64,000 nt of DNA. It comes from Martelella alba. Its GTDB lineage: Bacteria; Pseudomonadota; Gammaproteobacteria; Enterobacterales; Enterobacteriaceae. Position 1 is the first letter of the stretch, and every line of letters starts with the position of its first letter. The translations under genes and the position numbers were made by a program. The DNA lies in contig NZ_SZPQ01000024.1 of the NCBI RefSeq assembly GCF_005217455.1, positions 33,987-97,986 on the forward strand, in the 5' to 3' direction. The notes under the pieces were generated by a model. It had not been told where the DNA came from. It saw nothing but the letters and a program-made list of their open reading frames with translations, and searched no databases. Shown here in pieces: positions 41,383 through 52,070 of this stretch.

Positions 41383-42201
41383 TTACATCAACACCCAGTA
41401 AACCACCGCCGCCAGGATAAAACGATAAATGGCGAAGGGCACGAAGGAGATGTGTTTGATAATTTGCAGGAAAAACTTGATGGCCAGCAACGCCACGATA
41501 AACGCCGTAACAAATCCCACCGCGAACAGGGGGAAATCCCGCCAGGACAGAAACGGCAGGCTTTTATACAGATCCACTATCGTCGCGCCAATCATCATCG
41601 GCACCGCCAGGATAAAGGAATATTCCGACGCCGCATAGCGGCTGACCCCCATCAGAAGCCCGCCGCTGATAGTGGCGCCGGAACGGGAAAAACCCGGCCA
41701 CAGCGCCAAACACTGGAAACAGCCTATCAGGAACGCCTGCAAATAGGTGATATCATCGATGCCGGGCGCGCGCGGGGTTTTCGGCCTGAGCCACTCGCCG
41801 GCCAGCAGCAGCACGCCGCCCGCCACCAGCGCGTACATGACATACTTGGCTTCGAACAGCGCTTTGATTTGCTCATGCAACAGGCCCCCGAGGATCACCG
41901 CCGGGATCATGCCGAGAATGATATGCATGAGGGTAAGCCGTCCTTTGCCGACCCCTTCATGGGCCACTTCGCCGAAATGGATGCCGATAAGGCCGAACAG
42001 ACGGCGCCAGAACATGACCACCACCGCCAGAATCGATCCGAGCTGAATGATAACCTCAAAGGTTTTCGCCCGGTCGTCGGTGAAACCCAGTAACGTCCCC
42101 GCCAGTATCATATGCCCTGTTGAGGACACCGGTAAAAATTCCGTCAATCCCTCGACCACACCCAGAATAAACGCCACAAGCAAATCATGCAGGTTTGCCA
42201 T
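41383..42201 (-). CDS. uppP: Undecaprenyl-diphosphatase UppP (BacA)
   Basis: UppP dephosphorylates undecaprenyl diphosphate, regenerating the lipid carrier for peptidoglycan and giving bacitracin resistance. The 272-residue polytopic protein has the catalytic blocks [14 protein letters not shown] (15-28) and [13 protein letters not shown] (near 170). An upstream in-frame start at 42231 is ignored because ATG 42201 gives the family length and start. It is a single gene facing cca. Confidence 0.96.
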   Translation of the reverse strand: MANLHDLLVAFILGVVEGLTEFLPVSSTGHMILAGTLLGFTDDRAKTFEVIIQLGSILAVVVMFWRRLFGLIGIHFGEVAHEGVGKGRLTLMHIILGMIPAVILGGLLHEQIKALFEAKYVMYALVAGGVLLLAGEWLRPKTPRAPGIDDITYLQAFLIGCFQCLALWPGFSRSGATISGGLLMGVSRYAASEYSFILAVPMMIGATIVDLYKSLPFLSWRDFPLFAVGFVTAFIVALLAIKFFLQIIKHISFVPFAIYRFILAAVVYWVLM

Positions 42202-42363
42202 ACAACAATGTCCCCTTAACCACCGGATCATCCGGACAAAAAAGAAGCGGCCGTTTTTATTCGACTCTTGCCGCTGTGTCGTTCGGAAAATGAGACTAAC
42301 GATACGGTATTACGTTTACTGTTGCATGAAATTTAACTTAAGGTACCCGACTTTTCAGACTTT

Positions 42364-42714
42364 TCAGCGAGCCCGCTCGATGATCACGCCGACGGTTTCC
42401 GCCTGGGGCACCGCCCCCGGCTTACTGACCTGGATGCGCACCCGCGGGCTATGGAAGCGCCGCAACAATAGGTCGGCCACCTCGTCCGCGACCCGCTCCA
42501 CCAGCGCAAAACGTCCTGAGGAAACATGCGCGAGCACCGCTTCGCTGACATCAGCGTAACTTAAACAATCCTGTACATTATCGCTGCGGGCCGCCGGGCG
42601 GTTATCCCACGCCATCTCGATATCGAAAACCAGTTTTTGCCGCCGGTTCTGTTCCCAGTCGTATACGCCTATCACCGCCATGACGGTCAGGCCTTTTATA
42701 AATACAATATCCAT
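42364..42714 (-). CDS. folB: Dihydroneopterin aldolase FolB
   Basis: FolB cleaves or epimerises 7,8-dihydroneopterin in folate synthesis. The 116-residue product is a normal FolB: MDIVFIKGLTVMAVIGVYDWE at the start with the conserved Glu22, and a C-terminal VRIQVSKPGAVPQAETVGV containing the catalytic lysine. The frame is open to 42756, but ATG 42714 gives the family start. It is divergent from plsY. Confidence 0.95.
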   Translation of the reverse strand: MDIVFIKGLTVMAVIGVYDWEQNRRQKLVFDIEMAWDNRPAARSDNVQDCLSYADVSEAVLAHVSSGRFALVERVADEVADLLLRRFHSPRVRIQVSKPGAVPQAETVGVIIERAR

Positions 42715-42787
42715 TGTCTTACTCGGTTTTTGTGGATGTCGGATACCACTTAGCACGGAATATGCGTATTATCCACAGCGAGACCCA

Positions 42788-42887
42788 ATATAATTCGCGT
42801 GGCGCCACGGCGGCAAGTGAGTAACAAATTCGTCAATAACGCTGGTAAAGCGCGGTTAAACGGCAACGTGAAGTATGACGGGTATTG
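42788..42887. repeat. ERIC-like element between folB and plsY
   Basis: About 100 bp has the left part ATAATTCGCGTGGCGCCACG then GCGGCAAGTGAG and the right end CGGCAACGTGAAGTATGACG-GGTATT. The centre (GTAACAAATTCGTCAATAACGC) differs from the standard ERIC centre but resembles the one at 58320-58345 (GTGACAAATTCATTGGGAACGC), so the two copies form a sub-type. It occupies much of the folB/plsY promoter gap. Confidence 0.65.
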
Positions 42888-42930
42888 ACCACAAAAACGA
42901 TCATTGATCACTACGGGATGGAACTTGACT

Positions 42931-43560
42931 ATGAATGCTCTAGCGGTTGGCATGATCATCTTCGCCTATCTGTGCGGCTCGATTTCAAGCGCAATCCTAA
43001 TCTGCAAGGTCGCCGGCCTGCCCGACCCCCGCGCTCACGGTTCCGGCAATCCCGGGGCCACCAATGTTTTGCGGGTGGGCGGCAAGGCGGCGGCGGCCGG
43101 CGTATTGATATTCGATATCATCAAGGGCATGCTGCCGGTATGGCTGGCGTACCGCTGGGGCGTCACGCCTTTTTACCTTGGTCTGGTGGCCATCGCCGCC
43201 TGTGTCGGCCATATCTATCCGGTATTTTTTCGCTTCAAGGGCGGGAAAGGGGTCGCCACGGCATTCGGCGCCATCGCGCCCATCGGCTGGGACCTGACGG
43301 GACTGATGGCCGGCACCTGGCTGCTGACCGCGCTGCTAAGCGGCTACTCGTCCCTTGGCGCCATCATCAGCGCGCTGATTGCGCCCTTCTATGTCTGGTG
43401 GTTTAAACCGCAATTCACCTTTCCGGTGGCGATGCTCTCCTGCCTGGTGCTGTTGCGCCATCACGACAATATCCAGCGCCTGTGGCGCGGCCAGGAAAGC
43501 CGGCTGTGGCGCAAACGGGAAAAAGATCGGGCAATCGACCGGCAGCATCCGAAGGAATAA
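42931..43560 (+). CDS. plsY: Glycerol-3-phosphate acyltransferase PlsY
   Basis: PlsY transfers an acyl group from acyl-phosphate to glycerol-3-phosphate, an initial step of phospholipid synthesis. The 209-residue protein has about five membrane helices and the three motifs: [12 protein letters not shown] (near 36-47), FKGGKGVAT and PLSG-like SGYSSLGA. The frame reaches 42904, but the ATG at 42931 gives the E. coli-like start with [16 protein letters not shown]. Confidence 0.94.
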   Translation: MNALAVGMIIFAYLCGSISSAILICKVAGLPDPRAHGSGNPGATNVLRVGGKAAAAGVLIFDIIKGMLPVWLAYRWGVTPFYLGLVAIAACVGHIYPVFFRFKGGKGVATAFGAIAPIGWDLTGLMAGTWLLTALLSGYSSLGAIISALIAPFYVWWFKPQFTFPVAMLSCLVLLRHHDNIQRLWRGQESRLWRKREKDRAIDRQHPKE

Positions 43561-43696
43561 TCAGCTCCGCCGGCCTTGGCCTTACCCGCGCGGCTTATTC
43601 AGCCATGCCCGCCGCGCCGGTGGATTGACCGCGACGCGACCGACGCCGGAAACACCCCCGCCGCCGTCCCGCCAGGTCCGGGGCCGCGCCCGGCGA

Positions 43697-44710
43697 CTAA
43701 AGCGCCGGCAACTCCGCCAGGGGCCAGCGCGGGCGCACCGTTACGCCCAAATCGTCCACCACGCCAGTTTGCAAACGTACCAGGCCGGCATAGGCGATCA
43801 TGGCGCCATTATCGGTGCAAAAGGCCGGCCGCGCGTAAAATACCTGACCGCCCCGCTCCCGCATCAAGTCCGTTAGACGCTGGCGCAATGTCCGGTTGGC
43901 GCTGACGCCGCCGGCTATCACCAACCGGCGCAAACCGGTGTGCTCCAGCGCGCGCCGGCATTTGATAAGCAGCGTATCCACCACCGCGTCTTCGAAAGCG
44001 CGGGCGATATCCGCCCGCGTCTTGGCGTCTTGGCCGTTTTCGCGAATGGTATTGGCGGCAAACGTCTTCAGCCCGGAAAAACTGAAATCCAAGCCGGGCC
44101 GGTCGGTCATGGGGCGGGGAAAGACAAACCGCCCCGGCGTGCCCTGGCCGGCCAGTTGCGACAACAGCGGCCCGCCGGGGTAATCCAGTCCCAGCAGCTT
44201 GGCGGTCTTATCAAACGCCTCGCCGGCGGCATCGTCAATGGATTCGCCAAGCAAGGTATAACGGCCGATGCCGGCCACGCTGATTAACTGGGTGTGGCCG
44301 CCGGACACCAGCAACGCCACGAAAGGAAACGCCGGCGGGTTATCCTCCAGCATGGGCGCCAGCAAATGACCTTCCATATGGTGCACCGCAACGGCCGGCA
44401 CCCGCCAGGCATAGGCCAGGGCGCGGCCGATGGTGGCGCCCACCATTAACGCGCCCACCAGGCCCGGACCGGCGGTATAAGCCACGCCGTCGATATCCTC
44501 CGCGCCCAGGCCGGCCTCCCGCAACGCCGCCTGGATCAGCGGCGCGGTCTTGCGCACATGGTCTCTCGACGCCAGTTCCGGCACCACGCCGCCGTAATCG
44601 GCGTGCAGTTTGACCTGGCTGTAAAGCTGGTTGGCCAGCAAACCGGCCTGGTCGTCGTAGATCGCCACCCCGGTTTCATCACAGGATGTTTCAATACCCA
44701 ATACCCGCAT
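43697..44710 (-). CDS. tsaD: tRNA threonylcarbamoyladenosine transferase TsaD
   Basis: TsaD transfers the threonylcarbamoyl group to A37 of ANN-decoding tRNAs with TsaB and TsaE. The 337-residue product, taken from ATG 44710 ([16 protein letters not shown]), has the length of E. coli TsaD. Metal-binding His111 and His115 lie in [11 protein letters not shown] further ATG at 44716 (MKMRVL) is in frame; 44710 has slightly better spacing from AGGT. It is divergent from rpsU. Confidence 0.95.
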   Translation of the reverse strand: MRVLGIETSCDETGVAIYDDQAGLLANQLYSQVKLHADYGGVVPELASRDHVRKTAPLIQAALREAGLGAEDIDGVAYTAGPGLVGALMVGATIGRALAYAWRVPAVAVHHMEGHLLAPMLEDNPPAFPFVALLVSGGHTQLISVAGIGRYTLLGESIDDAAGEAFDKTAKLLGLDYPGGPLLSQLAGQGTPGRFVFPRPMTDRPGLDFSFSGLKTFAANTIRENGQDAKTRADIARAFEDAVVDTLLIKCRRALEHTGLRRLVIAGGVSANRTLRQRLTDLMRERGGQVFYARPAFCTDNGAMIAYAGLVRLQTGVVDDLGVTVRPRWPLAELPAL

Positions 44711-45327
<617 letters not shown>

Positions 45328-45328
45328 A

Positions 45329-45410
45329 ATATACGCTGAATACGCCAAGTTGTGTCACGGCGGCAAGCGAGCGCAGCCGACAAAGAGCAACGTGAAGTAT
45401 AGCGAGTATA
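45329..45410 (+). repeat. Short ERIC element between rpsU and dnaG
   Basis: An 82-bp internally deleted ERIC reads ATATACGCTGAATACGCCAA, then GTTGTGTCACGGCGGCAAGCGAG, GCAGCCGACAAAGAGCAACG and GTGAAGTATAGCGAGTATA. Its ends are complementary (TATAC.../...GTATA), so the transcript can fold into a long hairpin. It begins 2 bp after the rpsU stop and lies in the 200-bp gap before dnaG, where E. coli has the operon's attenuating terminator. Confidence 0.8.
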
Positions 45411-45527
45411 TCGGGGTGATTTCCCCAATCGCGTGATTAATCCGCAGACTTAGCAGTTACATGAAGGCCGTGGGATCCGGAAGGGTTACACGGCTTGTTC
45501 TCGTTCACAGGCTAACGATCAGGGCTT

Positions 45528-47276
45528 ATGGCTGGACGAATCCCACGCGTATTTATCAATGACTTGCTGGCGCGCACCGACATCATCGATTTAATCGATG
45601 CCCGGGTGAAGCTGAAAAAGCAAGGCAAAAATTACCACGCGTGTTGCCCGTTCCACCATGAAAAGACCCCGTCGTTTACCGTTAATGGCGAAAAGCAGTT
45701 CTATCATTGTTTCGGTTGCGGCGCCCACGGCAACGCCATTGATTTTTTGATGAACTACGACCGGCTGGATTTCGTCGAGTCCATTGAGGAACTGGCGACC
45801 ATGCACGGCCTGGAAGTGCCCTATGAATCGGGCGCCGGTCCCAACCAGCAGGAACGCCATCAGCGTCAAAGCCTTTATCAGGTCATGGCGCAACTGAGTG
45901 ATTTTTATGCCCAGGCGCTGGGACAAAATTCCGCGGCCTCCGCCCGGCGATACCTGGACAAGCGGGGCCTTAGCGCCGACGTGATCGACCGCTTCGCCAT
46001 CGGTTATGCCCCGGCGGGCTGGGATGCGGTCATGGGAAGGTTTGGCCGGACGCCGGAAGCGCGCGGCGCATTGAACGATGCCGGGATGCTGGTGACTAAC
46101 GAACAGGGCCGGGCCTACGATCGCTTCCGCGACAGGGTCATGTTCCCCATTCGCGACAGACGCGGCCGTGTCATCGCTTTCGGTGGGCGGATTCTGGGCG
46201 AAGGCCAGCCCAAGTATCTGAATTCGCCTGAAACGGAAATTTTTCATAAAGGGCGACAGCTTTACGGCCTTTATGAAGCGCAACAAAAGCACCCGTCGCC
46301 GACGCGTTTGCTGGTGGTGGAAGGCTATATGGACGTGGTGGCGCTGGCGCAGTTCGGCATTGATTACGCGGTCGCGTCCCTTGGCACCTCCACTACCGCC
46401 GAGCACATTCAGTTGCTGTTCCGCGCCACCGATCAGGTGATTTGCTGTTATGACGGAGACCGGGCCGGCCGGGAAGCGGCATGGCGCGCCCTGGAAACGG
46501 CGCTGCCCTATCTTAATGACGGCCGCCAGTTGAAGTTTATGTTTCTGCCGGAAACCGAGGATCCGGATACTCTGGTGCGTCAAATCGGCAAAACGGCCTT
46601 TGAGGAACTTATTGAGCAGGCGCAGCCGTTGTCGGCGTTTTTGTTCGATACCCTGCTGCCGCAGGTCGATTTGAGCACGCCGGACGGACGCGCCAAATTA
46701 AGTACGCTGGCGTTGCCGCTTATCGGCCAGGTACCGGGCGAAACGTTGCGTATGTATCTGCGTCAGCAGTTAGGCAATAAATTGGGTATTCTGGATGACA
46801 GCCAGCTTGATAAGCTATTGCCGCAACAGGGGAACACGACAAATATTTCGCCGCAACCCCGGATAAAACGCACAACCCTGCGTATACTTATAGGATTATT
46901 GGTGCAATACCCGCGCCTGTGCGCCCTCATCCCGTCAATACAGGGATTAGAGCAGGCGAATCAGCCGGGCGTGCCGTTATTTATCGAACTGGTGCGGACC
47001 TGCCAGGCGCAGCCGGGCATCACCACCGGTCAATTGCTCGAGGTGTATCGGGAGAATAAATACGGCCGACAGCTTGAAACTCTGGCCACGTGGAACCACA
47101 TGATCTCTGATGAGATGGTCGAAGCGATGTTTATCGATACCCTGGCGAGTCTGTACGACTCCATACTTGAACAGCGCCAGGAAGTGTTAATCGCCCGCGA
47201 CAGAACGCATCGATTAACCGCCGAAGAGCGTAAAGAGCTTTGGTCGCTTCAGCAAGCGTTGGCCAAAAAAAAATGA
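45528..47276 (+). CDS. dnaG: DNA primase DnaG
   Basis: DnaG makes the RNA primers for replication. The 582-residue product has the N-terminal zinc ligands Cys40, His43, Cys61 and Cys64 (CCPFHHEKT, YHCFGCG), the TOPRIM core with VVEGYMDVVALAQ and CYDGDRAGREAA (near 265-320), and the C-terminal DnaB-binding helical domain. The ribosome site AGGG before ATG 45528 is weak, as expected for low DnaG levels in this operon. Confidence 0.98.
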   Translation: MAGRIPRVFINDLLARTDIIDLIDARVKLKKQGKNYHACCPFHHEKTPSFTVNGEKQFYHCFGCGAHGNAIDFLMNYDRLDFVESIEELATMHGLEVPYESGAGPNQQERHQRQSLYQVMAQLSDFYAQALGQNSAASARRYLDKRGLSADVIDRFAIGYAPAGWDAVMGRFGRTPEARGALNDAGMLVTNEQGRAYDRFRDRVMFPIRDRRGRVIAFGGRILGEGQPKYLNSPETEIFHKGRQLYGLYEAQQKHPSPTRLLVVEGYMDVVALAQFGIDYAVASLGTSTTAEHIQLLFRATDQVICCYDGDRAGREAAWRALETALPYLNDGRQLKFMFLPETEDPDTLVRQIGKTAFEELIEQAQPLSAFLFDTLLPQVDLSTPDGRAKLSTLALPLIGQVPGETLRMYLRQQLGNKLGILDDSQLDKLLPQQGNTTNISPQPRIKRTTLRILIGLLVQYPRLCALIPSIQGLEQANQPGVPLFIELVRTCQAQPGITTGQLLEVYRENKYGRQLETLATWNHMISDEMVEAMFIDTLASLYDSILEQRQEVLIARDRTHRLTAEERKELWSLQQALAKKK

Positions 47277-47426
47277 ACCCAGAGGCTTAAGTGCCTGATA
47301 CCGGCAGGGTAACGCCCTGTGCGATGCCGTATGAGGCTGCGGCGATAAAAAAAAGCCTGATATCTCGTTGGTGATGAGATTTCACCGACCAACACCGAAA
47401 TTACTCTGAAGTGTGGATACCGTCTT

Positions 47427-49271
47427 ATGGAGCAAAACCCGCAGTCACAGCTCAAGCTACTTGTCACTCGTGGTAAGGAGCAAGGCTATTTGACCTTCGC
47501 CGAGGTCAATGACCATCTGCCGGAGGATATCGTCGACTCCGACCAGATCGAAGACATCATCCAGATGATAAATGACATGGGCATCCAGGTGATGGAAGAA
47601 GCGCCGGATGCCGATGATCTCCTGTTGGCGGAAACGACATCCGATACCGATGAGGATGCCGCGGAAGCGGCCGCGCAGGTGCTTTCCAGCGTTGAATCGG
47701 AAATTGGACGCACCACCGATCCCGTGCGAATGTACATGCGCGAAATGGGTACGGTGGAACTGTTGACCCGCGAAGGTGAAATCGATATCGCCAAGCGTAT
47801 CGAGGACGGGATCAACCAGGTGCAATGCTCCGTGGCGGAGTACCCCGAAGCGATCACTTATCTGCTGGAGCAATACGATCGCGTCGAAGCGGGCGAAGCC
47901 CGGCTGTCGGATCTGATTACCGGTTTTGTCGATCCCAACGCCGAAGAAGACATGGCGCCCACCGCCACCCATATCGGCTCCGAATTGTCTTCTGAAGAAC
48001 TGGCCGACGACAACGACGACGAGGATGAAGACGACGAGGACAGCACCGACGAAGACAACAGCATTGATCCCGAACTCGCCCGCCAGAAATTCGTTGAGCT
48101 GCGCGAGCAATACGAGACCACCCGCAACGTCATCAAGACCCACGGCCGCAACCATGCCCGCGCCACGGAAGAAATCCTGAAGCTCTCGGACGTGTTCAAG
48201 CAATTCAGGCTGGTGCCGAAGCAATTCGACTACCTGGTCAACAACATGCGTTCCATGATGGATCGCGTGCGTACCCAGGAACGGCTGATCATGAAGCTGT
48301 GCGTTGAAATCTGCAAGATGCCGAAGAAGAATTTCGTCACCCTGTTCGCCGGCAACGAGACCAGCGAAGCCTGGTTCAAGGCCGCGCTGGCCATGAATAA
48401 GCCCTGGTCGGAAAAACTGCGCGATGTGGATGAAGACGTGCATCGCAATTTGCAGAAGCTGCGGCAAATAGAAGAAGAAACCGGCCTGACCATTGAACAG
48501 GTCAAGGACATCAACCGCCGGATGTCCATCGGCGAAGCCAAGGCCCGCCGCGCCAAGAAAGAAATGGTTGAGGCCAACCTGCGGCTGGTGATTTCCATCG
48601 CCAAGAAATACACCAATCGCGGCCTGCAATTCCTGGATCTCATCCAGGAAGGCAATATCGGCCTGATGAAGGCGGTGGACAAGTTTGAATATCGCCGCGG
48701 CTACAAGTTCTCAACCTACGCCACCTGGTGGATCCGGCAGGCGATCACTCGCTCCATCGCCGATCAGGCGCGCACCATCCGTATTCCGGTGCATATGATT
48801 GAGACTATCAACAAACTCAACCGCATCTCCCGGCAGATGTTGCAGGAAATGGGCCGCGAACCCACCCCGGAAGAACTGGCGGAACGAATGCTGATGCCGG
48901 AGGACAAAATCCGCAAGGTGTTGAAGATCGCCAAAGAACCGATTTCCATGGAGACGCCCATCGGCGACGACGAAGATTCGCATCTGGGGGATTTTATCGA
49001 GGATACCACCCTCGAGTTGCCGCTGGATTCCGCCACCTCGGAAAGTCTGCGTTCGGCGACCCACGACGTACTGGCCGGTTTGACCGCCCGCGAGGCGAAA
49101 GTACTGCGTATGCGCTTCGGTATCGATATGAATACCGACCATACGCTGGAAGAAGTGGGTAAACAGTTCGATGTTACCCGCGAACGTATCCGGCAGATCG
49201 AGGCCAAAGCGCTGCGTAAGCTACGCCACCCCAGCCGTTCCGAAGTGCTGCGCAGCTTCTTGGACGACTGA
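47427..49271 (+). CDS. rpoD: RNA polymerase sigma factor RpoD (sigma 70)
   Basis: RpoD is the housekeeping sigma factor. The 614-residue product contains region 1.1, the acidic non-conserved region ([19 protein letters not shown], about 193-211), regions 2.1-2.4 with [20 protein letters not shown], and region 4.2 with the helix-turn-helix [20 protein letters not shown]. Nothing is truncated. The 150-bp dnaG-rpoD gap has AAAAAAAAGCC and small hairpins but no clear terminator. A strong terminator follows the gene. Confidence 0.98.
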   Translation: MEQNPQSQLKLLVTRGKEQGYLTFAEVNDHLPEDIVDSDQIEDIIQMINDMGIQVMEEAPDADDLLLAETTSDTDEDAAEAAAQVLSSVESEIGRTTDPVRMYMREMGTVELLTREGEIDIAKRIEDGINQVQCSVAEYPEAITYLLEQYDRVEAGEARLSDLITGFVDPNAEEDMAPTATHIGSELSSEELADDNDDEDEDDEDSTDEDNSIDPELARQKFVELREQYETTRNVIKTHGRNHARATEEILKLSDVFKQFRLVPKQFDYLVNNMRSMMDRVRTQERLIMKLCVEICKMPKKNFVTLFAGNETSEAWFKAALAMNKPWSEKLRDVDEDVHRNLQKLRQIEEETGLTIEQVKDINRRMSIGEAKARRAKKEMVEANLRLVISIAKKYTNRGLQFLDLIQEGNIGLMKAVDKFEYRRGYKFSTYATWWIRQAITRSIADQARTIRIPVHMIETINKLNRISRQMLQEMGREPTPEELAERMLMPEDKIRKVLKIAKEPISMETPIGDDEDSHLGDFIEDTTLELPLDSATSESLRSATHDVLAGLTAREAKVLRMRFGIDMNTDHTLEEVGKQFDVTRERIRQIEAKALRKLRHPSRSEVLRSFLDD

Positions 49272-49312
49272 CGGGACACGCCCCGCGAAGACATGGCCCA
49301 GACGCCAGCCTG

Positions 49313-49341
49313 AAAACCCGCCCTCTACCGGCGGGTTTTTT
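49313..49341 (+). terminator. Rho-independent terminator of rpoD
   Basis: An 8-bp stem AACCCGCC / GGCGGGTT with a 7-base loop runs directly into TTTTTT, with a matching AAAA on the left arm. It is 41 bp after the rpoD stop and is a textbook intrinsic terminator. Confidence 0.92.
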
Positions 49342-49454
49342 ATGGGCGGCCCGGCATCCGCCATTTTCCACTATCACCGGTGACGGTGAACCTTTCCGCA
49401 ACGGCCTTTGCTGGCGGACGGTGATGATGCGCGGCGACGGGCGACACGGCGAAG

Positions 49455-49847
49455 CTACAGCGCCGAAAGTTGCAGTGGGTTCATGTAATCGCGAAATTGC
49501 GTGACCAAACCCGCGCGCCGCGTGATAAACCAGATATAACCAAGATCCCTCGGCGCATTATCCGAGACACGTCGATGATGGCCTTCGGCCTCAATAATAA
49601 GTTCGTCCCCCGACTCCCGCACCCGAACGTTGTCAAGGGTTCCGAAACGGATAAAACCCGGCAGTTGACGCATATACGCCGCGATAGCGTCACGGCCCGC
49701 AAGACGCCGTACGGCGCCTTGTGGCGCAAATGGGAATTCATGAACGGCGTCGGGCGCATAAATGGCCATCCACCCGTCGACATCGCCGGCCTGCAGTGCC
49801 TCAACGGCTTGGGCGAACCAAAAGGGAAGAGAAGATTGAATTGGCAT
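49455..49847 (-). CDS. NTF2-like (SnoaL) protein
   Basis: The 130-residue protein has the SnoaL/NTF2-like cone fold pattern, starting with an FWFAQAVEALQAGDVDGWMAIY helix and containing YAPDAVHEFPFAP and a polar pocket. Such proteins may be isomerases, dehydratases or ligand-binding factors; no catalytic assignment is possible. It is divergent from a tetR gene whose start is 26 bp away, and two inverted-repeat operators lie between and just inside that gene, so it is probably the target of that regulator. Confidence 0.8.
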   Translation of the reverse strand: MPIQSSLPFWFAQAVEALQAGDVDGWMAIYAPDAVHEFPFAPQGAVRRLAGRDAIAAYMRQLPGFIRFGTLDNVRVRESGDELIIEAEGHHRRVSDNAPRDLGYIWFITRRAGLVTQFRDYMNPLQLSAL

Positions 49848-49868
49848 GAGATTCTCCGATAGAATTAC

Positions 49869-49915
49869 GGACTATGAGTCCAAATCATTCTAATCGCATT
49901 TCGGACTGTGAGTCC
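49869..49915. promoter_or_regulatory. Paired TetR-type operators
   Basis: Two 13-bp palindromes, GGACTATGAGTCC (49869-49881) and GGACTGTGAGTCC (49903-49915), have 5-bp perfect arms and lie 34 bp apart. The first contains the tetR start codon itself; the second lies inside the first codons of that gene. They suit a TetR dimer repressing both its own gene and the divergent NTF2-like gene. Confidence 0.75.
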
Positions 49916-50500
49916 ATAAATAAAAGCGGGCGTCGGGGACGTCCGTCGGTTCCCCGCGCGCGCGTTCTCGCCGCCGCCGACGCCCTGTTTACCAATGCCG
50001 AAGCGCCCTGTACGGTGACCATGGATGCCATTGCCGTGGCGGCCGGCGTAGGAAAGGGAACGCTGTTTCGGGCTTTTGGCAGTCGGGACGGCCTGCTTGA
50101 TACCTTATGGGCGGCCAAGCTCAAGGCCTTACGCGAGGCGGTGGACGCGGGGCCGCCGCCGCTGGGACCCGCTACGCCTTCAGATGAGCGGCTTGCCGCG
50201 TTTCTTGATGCGCTGCTGATATTCAAACTTGAGAATAAACACCTCATCCGGGCGCGCGAAGTGACTGCCACCGGGCTTCTTCAATCGATTCATTACCGAT
50301 GGATGTACGGCCTGGTCCGAGAACTTATCCAAGACGCCGCGCAGGGCACAATGGAGGACAGTGCCCGATACAGGGCCCATGCCTTGCTTGCCGCGCTGCA
50401 TATCGACCTTATCGAAGCGCTACTGGCCGATGGGCTCACACTTCAGACGATCCGGCATGCGCAGAAAGCGCATGTAAAAGCGATCATTGACGGCGCCTGA
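49874..50500 (+). CDS. TetR family transcriptional regulator
   Basis: The 208-residue protein has the TetR N-terminal helix-turn-helix (VTMDAIAVAAGVGKGTLFRA, about 48-67), with residues R-A-F-G following, and a helical ligand-binding C-terminal domain. The N-terminus before residue 20 is unusually long and polar. The only in-frame ATG is 49874, which lies inside an operator and has no good ribosome site, so translation may use a leaderless or weak start. It is likely an autorepressor controlling the divergent NTF2-like gene. The ligand is unknown. Confidence 0.85.
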   Translation: MSPNHSNRISDCESINKSGRRGRPSVPRARVLAAADALFTNAEAPCTVTMDAIAVAAGVGKGTLFRAFGSRDGLLDTLWAAKLKALREAVDAGPPPLGPATPSDERLAAFLDALLIFKLENKHLIRAREVTATGLLQSIHYRWMYGLVRELIQDAAQGTMEDSARYRAHALLAALHIDLIEALLADGLTLQTIRHAQKAHVKAIIDGA

Positions 50501-50616
50501 CACGGCCATCGTCAGTCGGCGGCGCGACGGACGCACCACCCTGCCTTTGAGCATCGCCCCCCTGCCTGAGCATCCCCGGCATGGGAGCGTGAGCGCAAAC
50601 TGCCGGGCGGCCGCCG

Positions 50617-51123
50617 TCAGATGCCCCTGGGGGCCAGGGCGAGATCCAGTTCGCGGTAAGCTTTGAGCAATGTCCCATAGCTCATCCGGTTCAGCCCGCT
50701 GGGATTGGGCAATACCCAAATTTCGGTGCCGCCGATGGTGGCGCTCTGTTTGCCCCAAGGCACATTGCGTACCCGGAACGCCTGCCGGTAGGCCTGTTTG
50801 CCCAACACCGCCAAGGCGATCGGCTGGTAAACCTGAACCTTTTCAATCAACCGCCGGCCGCCGTCGCGAAATTCAGCCGAGGTCAGTTCGCCGGCCTCCG
50901 TCGTGGGCCGCTCCACCAGCATGGTGATACCGCAACCGGTATCCAGCAGCTCGTGTTCTTCTTCCGGTTTAAGCTGGCGCTCGGTGAATCCGGCCTGGTG
51001 GAGAATTTTCCAGAACCGGTTGTTGGGATTGGCGAAGTGGGTGCCTTTATGGGCGCTGGACAAACCGGGATTGATACCGCAAAACACGACACGCAATCCC
51101 GGCGAAAGAATATCTTCAATCAT
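50617..51123 (-). CDS. mug: G/U mismatch-specific uracil-DNA glycosylase Mug
   Basis: Mug removes uracil or ethenocytosine from G mispairs. The 168-residue product, taken from ATG 51123 ([20 protein letters not shown]), equals the E. coli length. It has the catalytic GINPG (15-19) and the minor-groove loop NPSGLNRMS near 140. The frame is open 15 bp further upstream. In E. coli mug also neighbours rpoD and the tRNA-Ile2 gene ileX. Confidence 0.95.
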   Translation of the reverse strand: MIEDILSPGLRVVFCGINPGLSSAHKGTHFANPNNRFWKILHQAGFTERQLKPEEEHELLDTGCGITMLVERPTTEAGELTSAEFRDGGRRLIEKVQVYQPIALAVLGKQAYRQAFRVRNVPWGKQSATIGGTEIWVLPNPSGLNRMSYGTLLKAYRELDLALAPRGI

Positions 51124-51212
51124 TATGCCGGCTCTCAATCTGTGTTGGTGTTGTTATATCTTGATGATAGCTGAGAATTGGCGATAAATCAGCCATATAG
51201 TTTGGCGTGATC

Positions 51213-51241
51213 TGGACCTGCCTGCGCCGTTCCTCTATAAT
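51213..51241 (+). promoter_or_regulatory. Promoter of tRNA-Ile2
   Basis: A -35-like TGGACC (51213-51218) and a perfect -10 TATAAT (51236-51241) are 17 bp apart, 13 bp upstream of the tRNA. The spacing is ideal for sigma 70. Confidence 0.7.
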
Positions 51242-51253
51242 CAATGCCCACCT

Positions 51254-51330
51254 GGCCCCTTAGCTCAGTTGGTTAGAGCAGGCGACTCATAATCGCTTGG
51301 TCGCTGGTTCAAGTCCAGCAGGGGCCACCA
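51254..51330 (+). tRNA. ileX: tRNA-Ile2 (anticodon CAU, lysidine-modified)
   Basis: The 77-nt sequence GGCCCCUUAGCUCAGUUGGU... folds as a tRNA with acceptor GGCCCCU/AGGGGCC, anticodon loop CUCAUAA and an encoded CCA. It is the isoleucine acceptor that reads AUA after C34 is converted to lysidine by TilS. It is next to mug as E. coli ileX is. Phage-derived sequence starts immediately after it, consistent with use of the 3' end as an integration site. Confidence 0.95.
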
Positions 51331-51368
51331 AATTTTAGTAGTATATACATACAGTTAGGCCACTCTCC

Positions 51369-51553
51369 GCGCCATGTGATGAGCTCGGTCAGGCTCAGGG
51401 AATAGAGTTCTGATGGCGACCAGTGAAATATCACTGCGATATCCGCCATCAGGTCATCGGTCGACAGGTTGGGCGGGAAGTCTATTCCACCGAAGCCGGT
51501 GACAAAAAACCAATCACCTTAGCGGCCAGCGACAGCATATCTGGCAGATTCAT
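51369..51553 (-). pseudogene. P2 gpE/E' tail protein fragment with -1 frameshift site
   Basis: On the minus strand a frame ending NLPDMLSLAAKVIGFLSPASVE (stop TAG at 51482) is the end of gpE. The -1 frame continues as VTGFGGIDFPPNLSTDDL then MADIAVIFHWSPSELYSLSL and TELITWR, which is gpE'. A slippery heptamer T TTT TTG (51503-51509) sits where P2-like phages shift frame to make gpE+E'. The 5' part is missing, cut at the portal junction near 51560, and similarity ends near 51369; the frame then runs into the tRNA. Confidence 0.8.
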
Positions 51554-51562
51554 TGCGGTAAT

Positions 51563-52060
51563 CTCAGCGCGCTTAATTCCGCCTGGCTGAATGAATCCGC
51601 GACGCTGTTCCGCCGCAAGTATTACCAGAATGGCGCGCATGCGGGTTACATCATGTATGTGACCGACCCGGCGCAGAGCGCGACCGATGTCGAATCGCTG
51701 CGCGAGGCGATGCGCAACTCGAAAGGGCTCGGCAACTTTAAGAATCTGTTTTTCTACGCTCCGGGCGGAAAACCGGACGGCATTAAAATCGTGCCACTGA
51801 GCGAGGTCGCCACAAAGGATGACTTTTTCAACATCAAGAAAGCCAGCGCCGCCGACCTGATGGACGCCCACCGCGTACCGTTCCAGCTCATGGGCGGTAA
51901 GCCCGAGAATATCGGCTCACTCGGTGACGTTGAGAAGGTGGCAAAGGTATTCGTGCGAAACGAGCTGTCGCCCCTGCAAGACAGGTTCAGAGAAGTAAAC
52001 GACTGGCTCGGCATGGAGTTCATCAGGTTCAAAGAGTATACCCTCGACAACCCGGAATAA
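51563..52060 (+). pseudogene. P2 gpQ portal protein, C-terminal fragment
   Basis: The frame LSALNSAWLNESATLFRRKY through GAHAGYIMYVTDPAQSATD, KKASAADLMDAHRVPFQLMG and VAKVFVRNELSPLQD to the stop at 52060 is the C-terminal part (about 165 residues of roughly 344) of the P2/186 portal protein Q. The N-terminal half is absent; the sequence joins the gpE fragment near 51562. The preserved frame suggests a fairly recent deletion. Confidence 0.88.
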
Positions 52061-52070
52061 TCTCCCTCGA

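Noticed and set aside
47457..48629. 390-codon minus-strand frame within rpoD
   Set aside because: It is a shadow of the rpoD reading frame; its product has no domain and the plus-strand gene is certain.
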